Shown here: piece after piece, positions 51,941 to 60,132 of the stretch | Position numbering within the stretch: the first letter of the stretch is position 1 | How the letters are laid out: every line of letters begins with the position of its first letter | From: Solimicrobium sp040544425 | Lineage (GTDB): Bacteria > Pseudomonadota > Gammaproteobacteria > Burkholderiales > Burkholderiaceae_D | NCBI GenBank assembly: GCA_040544425.1 | Contig: JBEONO010000001.1 | Location: 186,001 to 250,000, forward strand | Direction of reading: 5' to 3' | DNA: 64,000 nucleotides | Translations under genes and position numbers: made by a program | The notes under the pieces: model-generated | What the model was told of the DNA's origin: nothing | The model's database searches: none | The model's input: only the letters and a program-made list of their open reading frames with translations

Positions 51941-52822
51941 ATGTCAATCTTAATCAACAAAGACACCAAAGTAGTTACGCAAGGTATCACCGGCAAGACC
52001 GGACAATTTCACACGCGCATGTGCCGCGAGTATGCGAATGGAAAAAACTGTTTTGTGGCCGGGGTTAATCCTAAAAAAGCAGGCGAAGATTTTGAGGGCA
52101 TACCAATCTATGCCAACGTCGGCGAAGCAAAAGCGGCAACCGGCGCGAACGTATCGGTGATTTACGTTCCGCCAGCAGGAGCGGCTGCTGCGATCTGGGA
52201 AGCGGTTGAGGCAGAGCTGGATCTGGCAATTTGCATCACTGAAGGTATTCCGGTGCGCGACATGATGATGCTCAAGGATCGTATGGCCAAAGCTGGCAGC
52301 AAAACCCTGTTGCTGGGACCAAACTGCCCGGGTTTGATCACGCCGGACGAAATCAAGATCGGTATCATGCCAGGTCATATTCACCGTAAAGGTCGTATCG
52401 GTGTTGTGTCCCGCTCTGGTACGCTCACCTATGAAGCGGTTGGTCAATTGACCGCCTTGGGTTTGGGACAATCCACCGCAGTTGGTATCGGGGGCGATCC
52501 GATCAATGGCTTAAAGCACATCGATATCATGAAAATGTTCAATGATGATCCTGATACCGATGCCGTGATCATGATCGGTGAAATTGGCGGTCCGGACGAA
52601 GCCAATGCCGCATATTGGATCCGCGACAATATGAAAAAACCTGTCGTATGCTTTATTGCCGGTGTTACTGCCCCCCCAGGCAAACGCATGGGCCATGCCG
52701 GCGCGTTGATTTCTGGTGGAGCAGATACTGCTCAGGCCAAGCTCGACATTATGGAAGAGTGCGGTATCAAAGCCACCAAGAATCCTTCGGAAATGGCTCG
52801 ATTGCTGCAGGCAATGCTGTAA
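51941..52822 (+). CDS. sucD: Succinyl-CoA synthetase alpha subunit
   Basis: The alpha subunit carrying the CoA-binding domain and the phospho-histidine. The 293-residue protein has VTQGITGKTGQFHTRMC, GVNPKKAG, LLGPNCPGLITPDE and the phosphohistidine in MGHAGALISGGADTA. It ends the two-gene sucCD operon, followed by a strong terminator. The remaining TCA operon genes are not adjacent, as is usual in this group. Confidence 0.98.
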   Translation: MSILINKDTKVVTQGITGKTGQFHTRMCREYANGKNCFVAGVNPKKAGEDFEGIPIYANVGEAKAATGANVSVIYVPPAGAAAAIWEAVEAELDLAICITEGIPVRDMMMLKDRMAKAGSKTLLLGPNCPGLITPDEIKIGIMPGHIHRKGRIGVVSRSGTLTYEAVGQLTALGLGQSTAVGIGGDPINGLKHIDIMKMFNDDPDTDAVIMIGEIGGPDEANAAYWIRDNMKKPVVCFIAGVTAPPGKRMGHAGALISGGADTAQAKLDIMEECGIKATKNPSEMARLLQAML

Positions 52823-52843
52823 AGTTTCTTGAATGGTTGGTCG

Positions 52844-52876
52844 CAATGGGAAGCTTATGCTTCCCATTGTGTTTTT
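52844..52876 (+). terminator. Intrinsic terminator after sucCD
   Basis: CAATGGGAAGC and GCTTCCCATTG form an 11-bp stem around TTAT, followed by GTG and five Ts. Confidence 0.92.
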
Positions 52877-53102
52877 CAGGCTGTTATTTTTGCTTGATTT
52901 GTTGTTTAAATGTTTGTGGGTAATCACCGACAATGTCGGCGCATAGTAAAATCTGCCAGCTAATTTACCCAATAACAAATCCAAGAGTCATCTTGTTACG
53001 TTTGTAAAGCGTTGACTTACCAATATCCTGTCGAACTTTGCTATAGTTACCAATCTATTTCACCCCTTTAAATTCCTGGTAAGACTTTGAGATTCTGTAT
53101 TC

Positions 53103-53900
53103 ATGACTAATAGCGACAGCATAGACTATGCCGCTCAAACTGATGTCGGGTTAACGCGTTTGCATAACGAAGATGCGATTGCCATTTGCCCAGAGAGTGC
53201 CATGGCGATTTTGGCGGATGGAATGGGTGGCTATAACGCTGGCGAAGTGGCAAGTGCAATTGCCATCAAAGTAATCAAGGATTACATCAACGACAAGATC
53301 AACGGATTTCTTTCCCTGCTCATTCCCCACCAGGCAAACGAGTTGCGGGAAATTGTTGAGCAGGCAGTCGAATTAGCCAACAACACTATATTAAATACCG
53401 CACTCAATGAACCTCAGTTCATGGGCATGGGCACAACGCTGGTCATGTCTTTATGCTATCGCGACATGTTGGTGGTTGCGCATGTCGGTGATTCTCGCGC
53501 CTACCGTTATCGCAAAGGCAAGTTAAGCCAAATCACCCGGGACCACTCAGTTGTTCAGGAACAAATTGATGCTGGCATGATTAGTGCTGAGTCAGCACAG
53601 TATTCGGATATTAAGAATTTGGTAACTCGTGCAGTTGGTGTGGCTTTCCCGGTTGATGTGGAGATAAATTTACATCAAATTGAAGTCGGTGACATCTATA
53701 TGCTCTGTTCCGACGGCCTGTCCGATATGTTGAACATGCAAAAATTGCAGGCAATCCTCCAAAAGGATGAACTGACTTTGCAGGGTATGTGCGCAGAATT
53801 TGTCAGTCAGGCCAATCAAGAGGGTGGCCGCGACAATATTTCAGTGATTTTATTCAGAATAAAAAGCATTAAAAACACCGGCCTGAAACAATTGTTTTAA
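53103..53900 (+). CDS. PP2C-family protein serine/threonine phosphatase
   Basis: A metal-dependent phosphatase of the Stp/PrpC group, 265 residues. It shows the PPM motifs in order: DVGLTRLHNEDAI, LADGMGGYNAGEVAS, GMGTTLVMSL, VAHVGDSRAYRYRKGKLSQ, TRDHSVVQEQ, CSDGLSDML and GGRDNISVILF. All metal-binding aspartates are present. It has no membrane segment. The next gene encodes an FHA protein, which would bind phosphothreonine, so the pair probably acts on one phospho-signalling path; no kinase gene is near. Confidence 0.93.
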   Translation: MTNSDSIDYAAQTDVGLTRLHNEDAIAICPESAMAILADGMGGYNAGEVASAIAIKVIKDYINDKINGFLSLLIPHQANELREIVEQAVELANNTILNTALNEPQFMGMGTTLVMSLCYRDMLVVAHVGDSRAYRYRKGKLSQITRDHSVVQEQIDAGMISAESAQYSDIKNLVTRAVGVAFPVDVEINLHQIEVGDIYMLCSDGLSDMLNMQKLQAILQKDELTLQGMCAEFVSQANQEGGRDNISVILFRIKSIKNTGLKQLF

Positions 53901-53965
53901 CGCCCGACTCATCCAGCAAAAATTTAATATAAAACAACGAGTTAATATATTCGGGGAGCTTTTCA

Positions 53966-54565
53966 ATGGCAAAAATAAGCGTGACTCTTGAGGGCGCGAC
54001 CTTACAGGAAATATCAATCAGCAAGCCTAAATTGACTATTGGACGCAGGCCTAATAACGACGTCGTTTTAAATCATCTGGCAATCAGCGGTAACCATGCG
54101 GTTATTGAGATGCAAATGAATGATTGTTATCTCGAGGATCTGAACAGCACCAACGGCACGCAGGTTAATGGCCAGCCAGTCAAGCGTCACTTTTTGCAAA
54201 ATGGTGATGTCATTTCTTTAGCAAAATACTTGATTAAGTTTGAAGCGGATTCTAAGCTGCATGGAGGGTCTGGCCAGATCAGCGGCACGGTTTCCACGAC
54301 GATAAAGCATGCTTTTGTGAAAGTCATGAATGGAAGCAATGCAGGAAGGCAACTTATATTAAGTAAGGAGTTAACCACATTGGGCTCGCCGGGTGTGCAG
54401 GTTGCGACGATTACCCGTACTAACAACAATTATTTTCTGACTCATGTTGAGGGCGCAAAGCCAACGCTGGTCAACGAGGCTGCAATTGGAAATAAAGTCA
54501 GGGAATTGAAGCATGGCGACATCATTGATATGTCTGGCACACAGTTAATGTTCCAGGCTGAGTGA
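53966..54565 (+). CDS. Tandem FHA-domain protein, second domain degenerate
   Basis: A 199-residue protein. Residues 1-95 form a canonical FHA domain for phosphothreonine binding: TIGRRPNNDVVLNHLAISGNHAVIE and LEDLNSTNGTQVNG, with the key Arg, Ser-x-x-His and Asn. A Ser/Gly linker follows. Residues about 115-199 repeat the same strand pattern (VKVMNGSNAGRQLILSKELT, LGSPGVQVATI, LVNEAAIGNKVRELKHGDII, QLMFQAE) but lack the Arg and Asn, so this half probably cannot bind phosphate and may serve as a protein-contact module. GGGGAG precedes the ATG. It lies between the PP2C gene and the pilin genes. Confidence 0.88.
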   Translation: MAKISVTLEGATLQEISISKPKLTIGRRPNNDVVLNHLAISGNHAVIEMQMNDCYLEDLNSTNGTQVNGQPVKRHFLQNGDVISLAKYLIKFEADSKLHGGSGQISGTVSTTIKHAFVKVMNGSNAGRQLILSKELTTLGSPGVQVATITRTNNNYFLTHVEGAKPTLVNEAAIGNKVRELKHGDIIDMSGTQLMFQAE

Positions 54566-54650
54566 TAATCCCAAAGGCATGTTTTAACGAGTTATTTTTG
54601 TGTTGGAGTAACGGTCTGACCAAGATCAATCCAGCTGCGTAACCGCTGTA

Positions 54651-54666
54651 TGGCTCATTTTTTGCT
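54651..54666 (+). promoter_or_regulatory. Sigma-54 promoter of first pilin gene
   Basis: TGGCTCATTTTTTGCT matches the TGGCACR-N4-TTGCW consensus with one change, and GG and GC are exactly 10 nt apart. It lies 39 nt before the pilin start codon, as expected for a PilR-activated pilin gene. Confidence 0.8.
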
Positions 54667-54704
54667 TTGGTTAATTTGTGATTAATTGAACCAAGGGTTT
54701 TAAT

Positions 54705-55148
54705 ATGTCCGCAAATCATAAAGGGTTCACGCTGATTGAATTGATGATTGTGATTGCTATTATTGGTATTTTGGCGGCGATCGCAGTACCGCAATATCAG
54801 ACATTCGTGAAAAAAGCGCATTTTTCAGAAGTTTTGACCGCGACAACGCCGTTTAAAATTGGTGTGGAAGTATGCATTGTGCAGCTGCAAATACCAGCCG
54901 GTGGCACAATCGCAAACTGCGTTCCGGGAACGAATGGTATGCCACCGAATGCAACAGTTGCAACGACTTATGTAGCAAGTGTTGTGGCTGATTCAGGTAC
55001 GGGTAGCGGTAAGATTACGTCAACAAGTACCAGCGCATTGGGCGGCGTAAATTACATATTGACGCCTTCGATGGGTTCCAGCTCATCAAGCGCGTTGGTG
55101 ACTTGGAGTAACTCTGGAAGCGGCTGCCTTTCAGTCGGATTATGTTGA
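54705..55148 (+). CDS. Type IV pilin (PilA-like), first of two
   Basis: A 147-residue major-type prepilin with a seven-residue leader and cleavage at G-FTLIELMIVIAIIGILAAIAVP (Glu5). The mature protein has the alpha spine, four cysteines (two in the alpha-beta region, VCIVQLQIPAGGTIANC, and two in the C-terminal loop, SGSGCLSVGLC) and Ser/Thr-rich loops that may carry glycans. It closely resembles the next pilin (identical N-terminal helix, same WSNSGS...C end) but differs in the variable middle. Which of the two is the main fibre subunit cannot be told from sequence. Confidence 0.93.
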   Translation: MSANHKGFTLIELMIVIAIIGILAAIAVPQYQTFVKKAHFSEVLTATTPFKIGVEVCIVQLQIPAGGTIANCVPGTNGMPPNATVATTYVASVVADSGTGSGKITSTSTSALGGVNYILTPSMGSSSSSALVTWSNSGSGCLSVGLC

Positions 55149-55158
55149 GAAGTGGTTT

Positions 55159-55256
55159 TGACAAAATTTGTCATGCAGCAATACGGCGTTGAGTTTTAGT
55201 GACAAATTTTGTTGTTGTTGGGCATTATTTTTATTCGAGGCTGGCTTTTTTTGTCA
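55159..55256 (+). promoter_or_regulatory. Candidate PilR-type TGTCA/TGACA boxes
   Basis: TGACAAAATTTGTCA (55159-55173, perfect 7-bp arms), TGACAAATTTTGT (55200-55212) and TTGTCA (55251-55256) lie 30-140 nt upstream of the sigma-54 promoter of the second pilin. PilR of Pseudomonas is known to bind TGTC-containing sites in this position. The first dyad could also serve as the 3' end hairpin of the first pilin mRNA. Confidence 0.55.
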
Positions 55257-55285
55257 TTTAACAATCAAAATGCATTTTTATAAGC

Positions 55286-55301
55286 TGGCATAATGATTGC
55301 T
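55286..55301 (+). promoter_or_regulatory. Sigma-54 promoter of second pilin gene
   Basis: TGGCATAATGATTGCT matches the sigma-54 consensus except C to T at position 6, with GG and GC 10 nt apart. It lies 48 nt before the start codon. Confidence 0.85.
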
Positions 55302-55348
55302 TACAGTGTTACCATGTAGAAATTGTTCTACTTTTTGAGGAGAATGTA

Positions 55349-55807
55349 ATGAACGCACAAACTAAACAAAGTGGTTTTACTCTGATCGAATTGATGATCG
55401 TTATTGCAATTATCGGTATTCTTGCAGCAATTGCGGTGCCTCAGTACCAAACTTATGTAAATAAAGCAAAATTTTCTGAAGTTGTAAATGCAGTGACTCC
55501 ATATAAATTGGCTGTGGAATTGTGTGCAGCTAACAACAGCGTTACAGCGGCAACTTTTGCGGCGGCTTGCAGCAGCAGCGCATCAGCAACAAATGGCGTT
55601 CCAGCAAATCTGGCTGCTACAACAACAGCTGGTAGTAGCGTTTCATCGGTTACACTGGGCGCAGCTGCTCAGATCGTTGCGGTTGCCACTACAGCATTGG
55701 GCGGTGCCAACTATACTCTGACTCCAACAGTTGCAGGTACATCGGCTTCGGCTTTGTTGACCTGGAGTAATTCAGGCTCTACTTGCCTGACAGTTGGCTA
55801 TTGCTAA
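55349..55807 (+). CDS. pilA: Type IV pilin (PilA-like), second of two
   Basis: A 152-residue prepilin, cleaved at G-FTLIELMIVIAIIGILAAIAVP. The strong ribosome site (GAGGAG), a near-perfect sigma-54 promoter, upstream activator-like boxes and a strong terminator suggest high, regulated expression, so this is the better candidate for the main PilA. Four cysteines (ELCAANNS, AACSSS and the C-terminal STCLTVGYC) form the loops. The middle is rich in Ala, Thr and Ser, a likely glycan-bearing surface. TfpX and a PglL-type ligase are encoded directly downstream. Confidence 0.94.
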   Translation: MNAQTKQSGFTLIELMIVIAIIGILAAIAVPQYQTYVNKAKFSEVVNAVTPYKLAVELCAANNSVTAATFAAACSSSASATNGVPANLAATTTAGSSVSSVTLGAAAQIVAVATTALGGANYTLTPTVAGTSASALLTWSNSGSTCLTVGYC

Positions 55808-55820
55808 TATTTAGTTTCAC

Positions 55821-55851
55821 AAAAAAAGCACGGTATTCCGTGCTTTTTTTG
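55821..55851 (+). terminator. Intrinsic terminator after second pilin gene
   Basis: AGCACGG-TATT-CCGTGCT with flanking A7 and T8 tracts that extend the stem. It separates pilA from tfpX, allowing much higher pilin than accessory expression. Confidence 0.93.
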
Positions 55852-55876
55852 TTTCTACCCTATTAATCGTTTAAAA

Positions 55877-56599
55877 ATGACTAGATATAAAGCCTCTTTA
55901 ATCCATTTGCTTGGAAGCGTCTTTGTTCTCTTATTGGTTTTTCTGTTAATTAGCAGAGTATGGTACCCGGGCGTGCTCTTCAGCAAATCTGCCGGCGTCC
56001 CCTTACTTAAAATTATTGTCGCAGTGGATGTGATTGTCGGACCGTTTATTACTCTGATAATTTTCGACATCAAAAAGAAATTATTGAAATTGGATCTGGC
56101 AATTATTCTGATCCTCCAGATCGGTTTCATTTGTTATGGAATGTGGACGGTTTACGCGTCGCGACCAGTATTTATCGTTTTCACTGGAAACGTTTTTCAC
56201 ATGGTCAGAGCCAACGAAATAGAAAAGAAAGACCTGTCCAAGGTCGGAACCGCACAGTTTAAGCATATGCCAATACTGGGCCCTGAGTTTGTTGGCACCA
56301 GGGAGCCAGAAGATTTAAGCGTCAGAAATGATATCGCCTTTGCTGGCCTGTCTGGCATGGGCATTCAGAATCTGCCCCAATTCTATGTGCCGTACTCGGA
56401 CGTGCGCAAACAAGTCATTGCGGCAGCCAAGAACAGCCAGCAGTGGAAAAAAATCGATGCTGAGCACAAGACAATGCTGGAAAGTTATGAAAAGAGTCAT
56501 CCTGGCTTGCCGGTGAGTTTTTTATTCCTGTCCTACAAAACCTTTATCTTGTTTGTCGCGGTGAATACACAAACCGGCGATATTATCGAGATAATTTGA
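55877..56599 (+). CDS. TfpX/TfpZ family type IV pilin accessory protein
   Basis: A 240-residue membrane protein with three N-terminal transmembrane helices (LIHLLGSVFVLLLVFLLI, LLKIIVAVDVIVGPFITLII, LDLAIILILQIGFICYGMW), then the conserved YASRPVFIVFTGNVFHMV and a periplasmic or cytosolic domain of about 130 residues. Family members are encoded next to pilin genes in Pseudomonas and relatives and help assembly or stability of their cognate pilin. The gene ends 1 nt before an alternative start of the ligase gene, so the two are likely co-expressed. Confidence 0.88.
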   Translation: MTRYKASLIHLLGSVFVLLLVFLLISRVWYPGVLFSKSAGVPLLKIIVAVDVIVGPFITLIIFDIKKKLLKLDLAIILILQIGFICYGMWTVYASRPVFIVFTGNVFHMVRANEIEKKDLSKVGTAQFKHMPILGPEFVGTREPEDLSVRNDIAFAGLSGMGIQNLPQFYVPYSDVRKQVIAAAKNSQQWKKIDAEHKTMLESYEKSHPGLPVSFLFLSYKTFILFVAVNTQTGDIIEII

Positions 56600-56666
56600 G
56601 TTGCAATTGCGGGTAGTGTTGAAAAAGAGTAATTTCAGGGTCTTCTGTAAAACTAAAATAAACTTC

Positions 56667-58412
56667 ATGGTCAATCAAAAACAAATAAAAATCACTTTAT
56701 TGATTTATGCATTAGCTGTGTTTCTGAGTTTTACCTTCCCAATTCATACCCCGCCGTTTCGAACCTATTTTCAGGAATTGTTTGCTGCCCTCAGCATCAT
56801 GCTGCCCTTGGGCTATTTGGCATGTTTGCCTGGCGTTAGTTGGCGCGTCCCGAAAATCGTAATCCTCCCTGTTATTTTAATTGTCACTATCTGCATCCAA
56901 ATAAGTTATGGCTCAATTCTTTATCCCATGGATATGGTATTTCCAATTCTCGTTTTGATTTGTTTGGCCGCCGCCATAATATTGGGGTCGACATTAACCC
57001 TGCAGGAAGATGGGCTTGAGAGTTTGATCACGACTTTGGCAGTTACCTTTGTCGTGGCAGGGTTGGTTTCTGTGGTCTTGCAGCATTTGCAGCTGTTGAA
57101 TTTGCAGTTGCGACCATTCGTCTTCCCGCTTTTGACTTCAAACAAAGCACGACCCTACGCCAATCTGGCTCAGCCAAATCTCTTGGCCTTGCTCCTACTT
57201 TTTTCACTTGCTGCCAACTGGCTGATCTATCTAAAGCGAAAAGTTAATCCTGCAACCGGAATGATTATCGCGCTGCTTTTGTTGTGGGGTTTAGCACTGA
57301 CGCAATCGCGTATTGCATGGCTGATCCTGCCACTTTATCTGGTGTTTTGTTGGCATCAACCACCGCAAACACAAAGAATATCAAAATTTGTGTATCCAGT
57401 TTTGGTGTTGGCCTTTATCGGCTTTGTGTATATCCTGCCCCACTTTATTTCATTATTTGATTTTGCTACCGAGTCAGTCGGGCAACGGGCAGGGCAAACC
57501 TCGGTTCGGCTGATCTTGTGGCGGCAGGCTTTGCAAATGAGTCTAATGCACCCTTGGATTGGCGTCGGATGGTCGCAATTCGGCCCGCAACAGATTCTGT
57601 TGTGCACCCTTTTCAGTCCTACCGAATATTCAGACAACGCCCACAATATTCTGATGAATTTGACCGCTGAAATTGGTTGGCCAATCACTGTTGCCATTTT
57701 TGCCGGCATGGCTTACTGGTTTTATGTTGCCTGTGTCCGACGTTGGAGCAATATCTATGTGCGCTTTGCCAGCCTGATTTTTTTGGCAATCGCAATACAC
57801 AGTTCAGTCGAATTTCCCTTATGGTCCTGCTTTATGCTGTTCCCGTTTGGTGTCTTGCTTGGTGCTCTGCATCCAGAGCAATTGGGCTGGGAAACCTACC
57901 AGCCAAGCCGCGGGTGGGTCATGGTCATTTTCGTTATATCGACAGTCGTTGTTGCAGGTGCCTCCTGGGATTATATGCGAGTCGTGAATGGCTTCATCGC
58001 ATTGAAGTATCAGCAGGAAGGGAAGAAGTCGCCGGTTGGAAGTACTGAAATGCCGGAATGGACGCTTTTCTCGAATTATTACGATTATTTCCGCGTCGTA
58101 AAAATTGCTGTTGGCCCGGGCATGCCAAAAGAAGATTTGGATTTTTTGGGGAAGATCTCATTGCGGTTTGGTCATCCCGCGGTCTTGGGTCGGCTTGCAT
58201 TGGCGTATGCGAATAATCAGCGGCCGGGCGAAGCAATTCAGGTATTGTTGACAATTCAGCGATTATTTGGTGACCAATATAACGGTGCTTACGAATACTG
58301 GAAAGGTTATGCGCAGTCCGCGCCGGCTCTGTACGCGGAAATTTTCAATCATTTGCCCGTGCCTCCAGCTACCACTGAGAAGCCGGATAGTGATGATGTC
58401 ACGTCGGAGTAA
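56667..58412 (+). CDS. PglL-type O-oligosaccharyltransferase (pilin glycosylation)
   Basis: A Wzy-fold membrane ligase of about 581 residues that transfers a lipid-linked glycan to pilin Ser/Thr in the periplasm. It has about eleven hydrophobic segments, the family blocks RPYANLAQPNLLALLLL and LTQSRIAWLILPL, the large loop with WIGVGWSQFGPQQ, and DNAHNILMNLTAEIGW containing the conserved His. A soluble C-terminal domain follows (about 445-581). Its place after pilA and tfpX points to PglL/TfpO rather than O-antigen ligase WaaL. The start is uncertain: ATG 56667 or a TTG at 56601 next to the tfpX stop codon; neither has a strong ribosome site. Confidence 0.88.
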   Translation: MVNQKQIKITLLIYALAVFLSFTFPIHTPPFRTYFQELFAALSIMLPLGYLACLPGVSWRVPKIVILPVILIVTICIQISYGSILYPMDMVFPILVLICLAAAIILGSTLTLQEDGLESLITTLAVTFVVAGLVSVVLQHLQLLNLQLRPFVFPLLTSNKARPYANLAQPNLLALLLLFSLAANWLIYLKRKVNPATGMIIALLLLWGLALTQSRIAWLILPLYLVFCWHQPPQTQRISKFVYPVLVLAFIGFVYILPHFISLFDFATESVGQRAGQTSVRLILWRQALQMSLMHPWIGVGWSQFGPQQILLCTLFSPTEYSDNAHNILMNLTAEIGWPITVAIFAGMAYWFYVACVRRWSNIYVRFASLIFLAIAIHSSVEFPLWSCFMLFPFGVLLGALHPEQLGWETYQPSRGWVMVIFVISTVVVAGASWDYMRVVNGFIALKYQQEGKKSPVGSTEMPEWTLFSNYYDYFRVVKIAVGPGMPKEDLDFLGKISLRFGHPAVLGRLALAYANNQRPGEAIQVLLTIQRLFGDQYNGAYEYWKGYAQSAPALYAEIFNHLPVPPATTEKPDSDDVTSE

Positions 58413-58460
58413 TGGCGAATACAATGGGACATTGCGAATTGATTCGTTAAGGTATGTAGA

Positions 58461-59468
58461 GTGAGTTCAACAAAATACAAAGGCCGAACAGTTTCGGTCG
58501 CCCCCATGATGGATTGGACGGACCGCCATTGCCGCCAGTTCCACCGCCACATTACCAAACACACCTGGCTCTACACCGAGATGGTGACCACCGGTGCGCT
58601 GCTGCATGGCGATGTCCCGCGCCATCTGGATTTCGATGAGATCGAACATCCTGTGGCATTGCAGCTGGGGGGCAGCGAGCCAGGCGATCTGGCGCAATGC
58701 GCCAAGCTGGGCGAGAGCTGGGGCTATGATGAGATCAATCTGAATTGCGGCTGTCCTTCTGAGCGTGTGCAGCGCGGATCGTTTGGTGCCTGTTTAATGG
58801 CTGAGCCGCGCCTGGTGGCTGACTGCGTCAAAGCGATGTGTGATGCCGTGTCGATTGAGGTGACTGTCAAACATCGGATCGGTATTAACGATAGCGATTC
58901 CTATCAATTCATGCGCGATTTTGTGGGCGAGGTTGCCGATGCCGGATGCAAGACCTTTATCGTTCACGCACGCAATGCGATCTTGAAGGGTCTGAGTCCC
59001 AAAGAAAATCGCGAAATTCCACCGCTTAAATACGACTACGCGTATCAGCTGAAAAAAGATTTTCCCGATCTTGAAATCATCTTGAATGGCGGCGTAAAAA
59101 CCGTGACTGAAATTGATCAGCATTTGCTGCACGTAGATGGTGTGATGCTGGGTCGCGAGGCGTATCACCATCCCTACCTGATGGCTGAGTTTGACGCCCG
59201 GTACTATCAGGATCAGGCTCCGGTGAAGTCGCGTCGCGAGGTGCTGGAATCGATGATCCCCTATTTGCGAATGCAATTGAATTTGCATACTGAGCATGGA
59301 ATGAAACTCAATAACATTACTCGCCATATGCTGGGTCTGATGACCGGCATGCCTGGCGCGCGCTCGTTTCGGCAGCGCCTTTCCGATTCAAAGAAGTTGT
59401 CCCTGGGGCAGCCGGAATTGTTACTGGAAGCTTTGGCGCTGGTAGAGGAGCGTCAGGCGTCAGTCTGA
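58461..59468 (+). CDS. dusA: tRNA-dihydrouridine(20/20a) synthase
   Basis: A flavin enzyme reducing uridine 20/20a in the tRNA D-loop. The 335-residue protein begins VSVAPMMDWTDRHCRQFHR, has YTEMVTTGALLHGD, the catalytic Cys in LNCGCPSERVQRG, KHRIGIND and the FMN phosphate-binding NGGVKTVTE and VMLGREAYHHPY blocks, which mark the DusA subgroup. The start codon is GTG at 58461 with AAGG upstream; an ATG at 58454 is followed at once by a stop codon. Its last 16 nt overlap the end of the convergent smr gene. Confidence 0.95.
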   Translation: MSSTKYKGRTVSVAPMMDWTDRHCRQFHRHITKHTWLYTEMVTTGALLHGDVPRHLDFDEIEHPVALQLGGSEPGDLAQCAKLGESWGYDEINLNCGCPSERVQRGSFGACLMAEPRLVADCVKAMCDAVSIEVTVKHRIGINDSDSYQFMRDFVGEVADAGCKTFIVHARNAILKGLSPKENREIPPLKYDYAYQLKKDFPDLEIILNGGVKTVTEIDQHLLHVDGVMLGREAYHHPYLMAEFDARYYQDQAPVKSRREVLESMIPYLRMQLNLHTEHGMKLNNITRHMLGLMTGMPGARSFRQRLSDSKKLSLGQPELLLEALALVEERQASV

Positions 59469-60121
59469 CTGGAAAGCAGCAGTACCTGCAGTGCGCCTTC
59501 GCCGCCATCTTGTGCTGAAGCAGGGCAGAACGCCTGAACCAGTTCCGACTGAGTCAGCCAGCTGCGCACTTTGCCCGGCAAAATTGCGGTATCGCGCGAG
59601 TGGATTCCCTTGCCATGAATGATGCACACGCTGCGCAGTCTGGCCAGTTTCGAGCGGCGCAAAAAGTCAGCCAGCGCAGTTCGTGCCTGATCGCGCTGCA
59701 TGCCATGTAAATCCAAAAAAGCCTGCACCGGCCACTGTCCTTTTCGTAATTTATCAAGCAACGCAGGACTGCTGCCCTTGATGGCGTAACTGGAGCCGTC
59801 TTCTTCTTCCAACTGGCTGGCGTGGAAATCGTCCGACCATTGTTCGATGTCCTGCATTGCCTCAGCCATGCTGGTGATTTCTTTGGGCTTGTTCTTGACC
59901 GCGGCAGTCGTTACTGTCGGGCGCGGATGCAGGTAGGTGTCTGGCGTTTTGATTGGCGTCACTGCACCGATGTTTTGCTTGAACAGATTGGCATTTTTTT
60001 CCGCAGCGCGCTGTTCAAGCTGGCGCTGTTGCTCCGCCAGTTTTTCCTGTTCAGCACGCTGCTTGAGCGCACTGCGCAAGCCGCCCAGTTCATTCAGATC
60101 TTTAATCGGTGCGCGTTTCAT
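59453..60121 (-). CDS. Smr-domain protein (SmrA/YdaL-like)
   Basis: A 222-residue protein that I start at 60121 (MKRAPIKDLNEL). The N-terminal half is a charged coiled-coil-like region with a run of Gln/Glu/Lys (about 18-45). The Smr domain occupies about 125-205 with the signatures LDLHGMQRDQARTAL and IIHGKGIHS, the latter forming the nuclease-like HGxG loop. Related proteins nick branched DNA or cleave RNA; the substrate is unknown. The gene lies 11 nt downstream of trxB on the same strand and overlaps dusA tail to tail. Confidence 0.88.
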   Translation of the reverse strand: MKRAPIKDLNELGGLRSALKQRAEQEKLAEQQRQLEQRAAEKNANLFKQNIGAVTPIKTPDTYLHPRPTVTTAAVKNKPKEITSMAEAMQDIEQWSDDFHASQLEEEDGSSYAIKGSSPALLDKLRKGQWPVQAFLDLHGMQRDQARTALADFLRRSKLARLRSVCIIHGKGIHSRDTAILPGKVRSWLTQSELVQAFCPASAQDGGEGALQVLLLSSQTDA

Positions 60122-60132
60122 ACGACTGCCTA

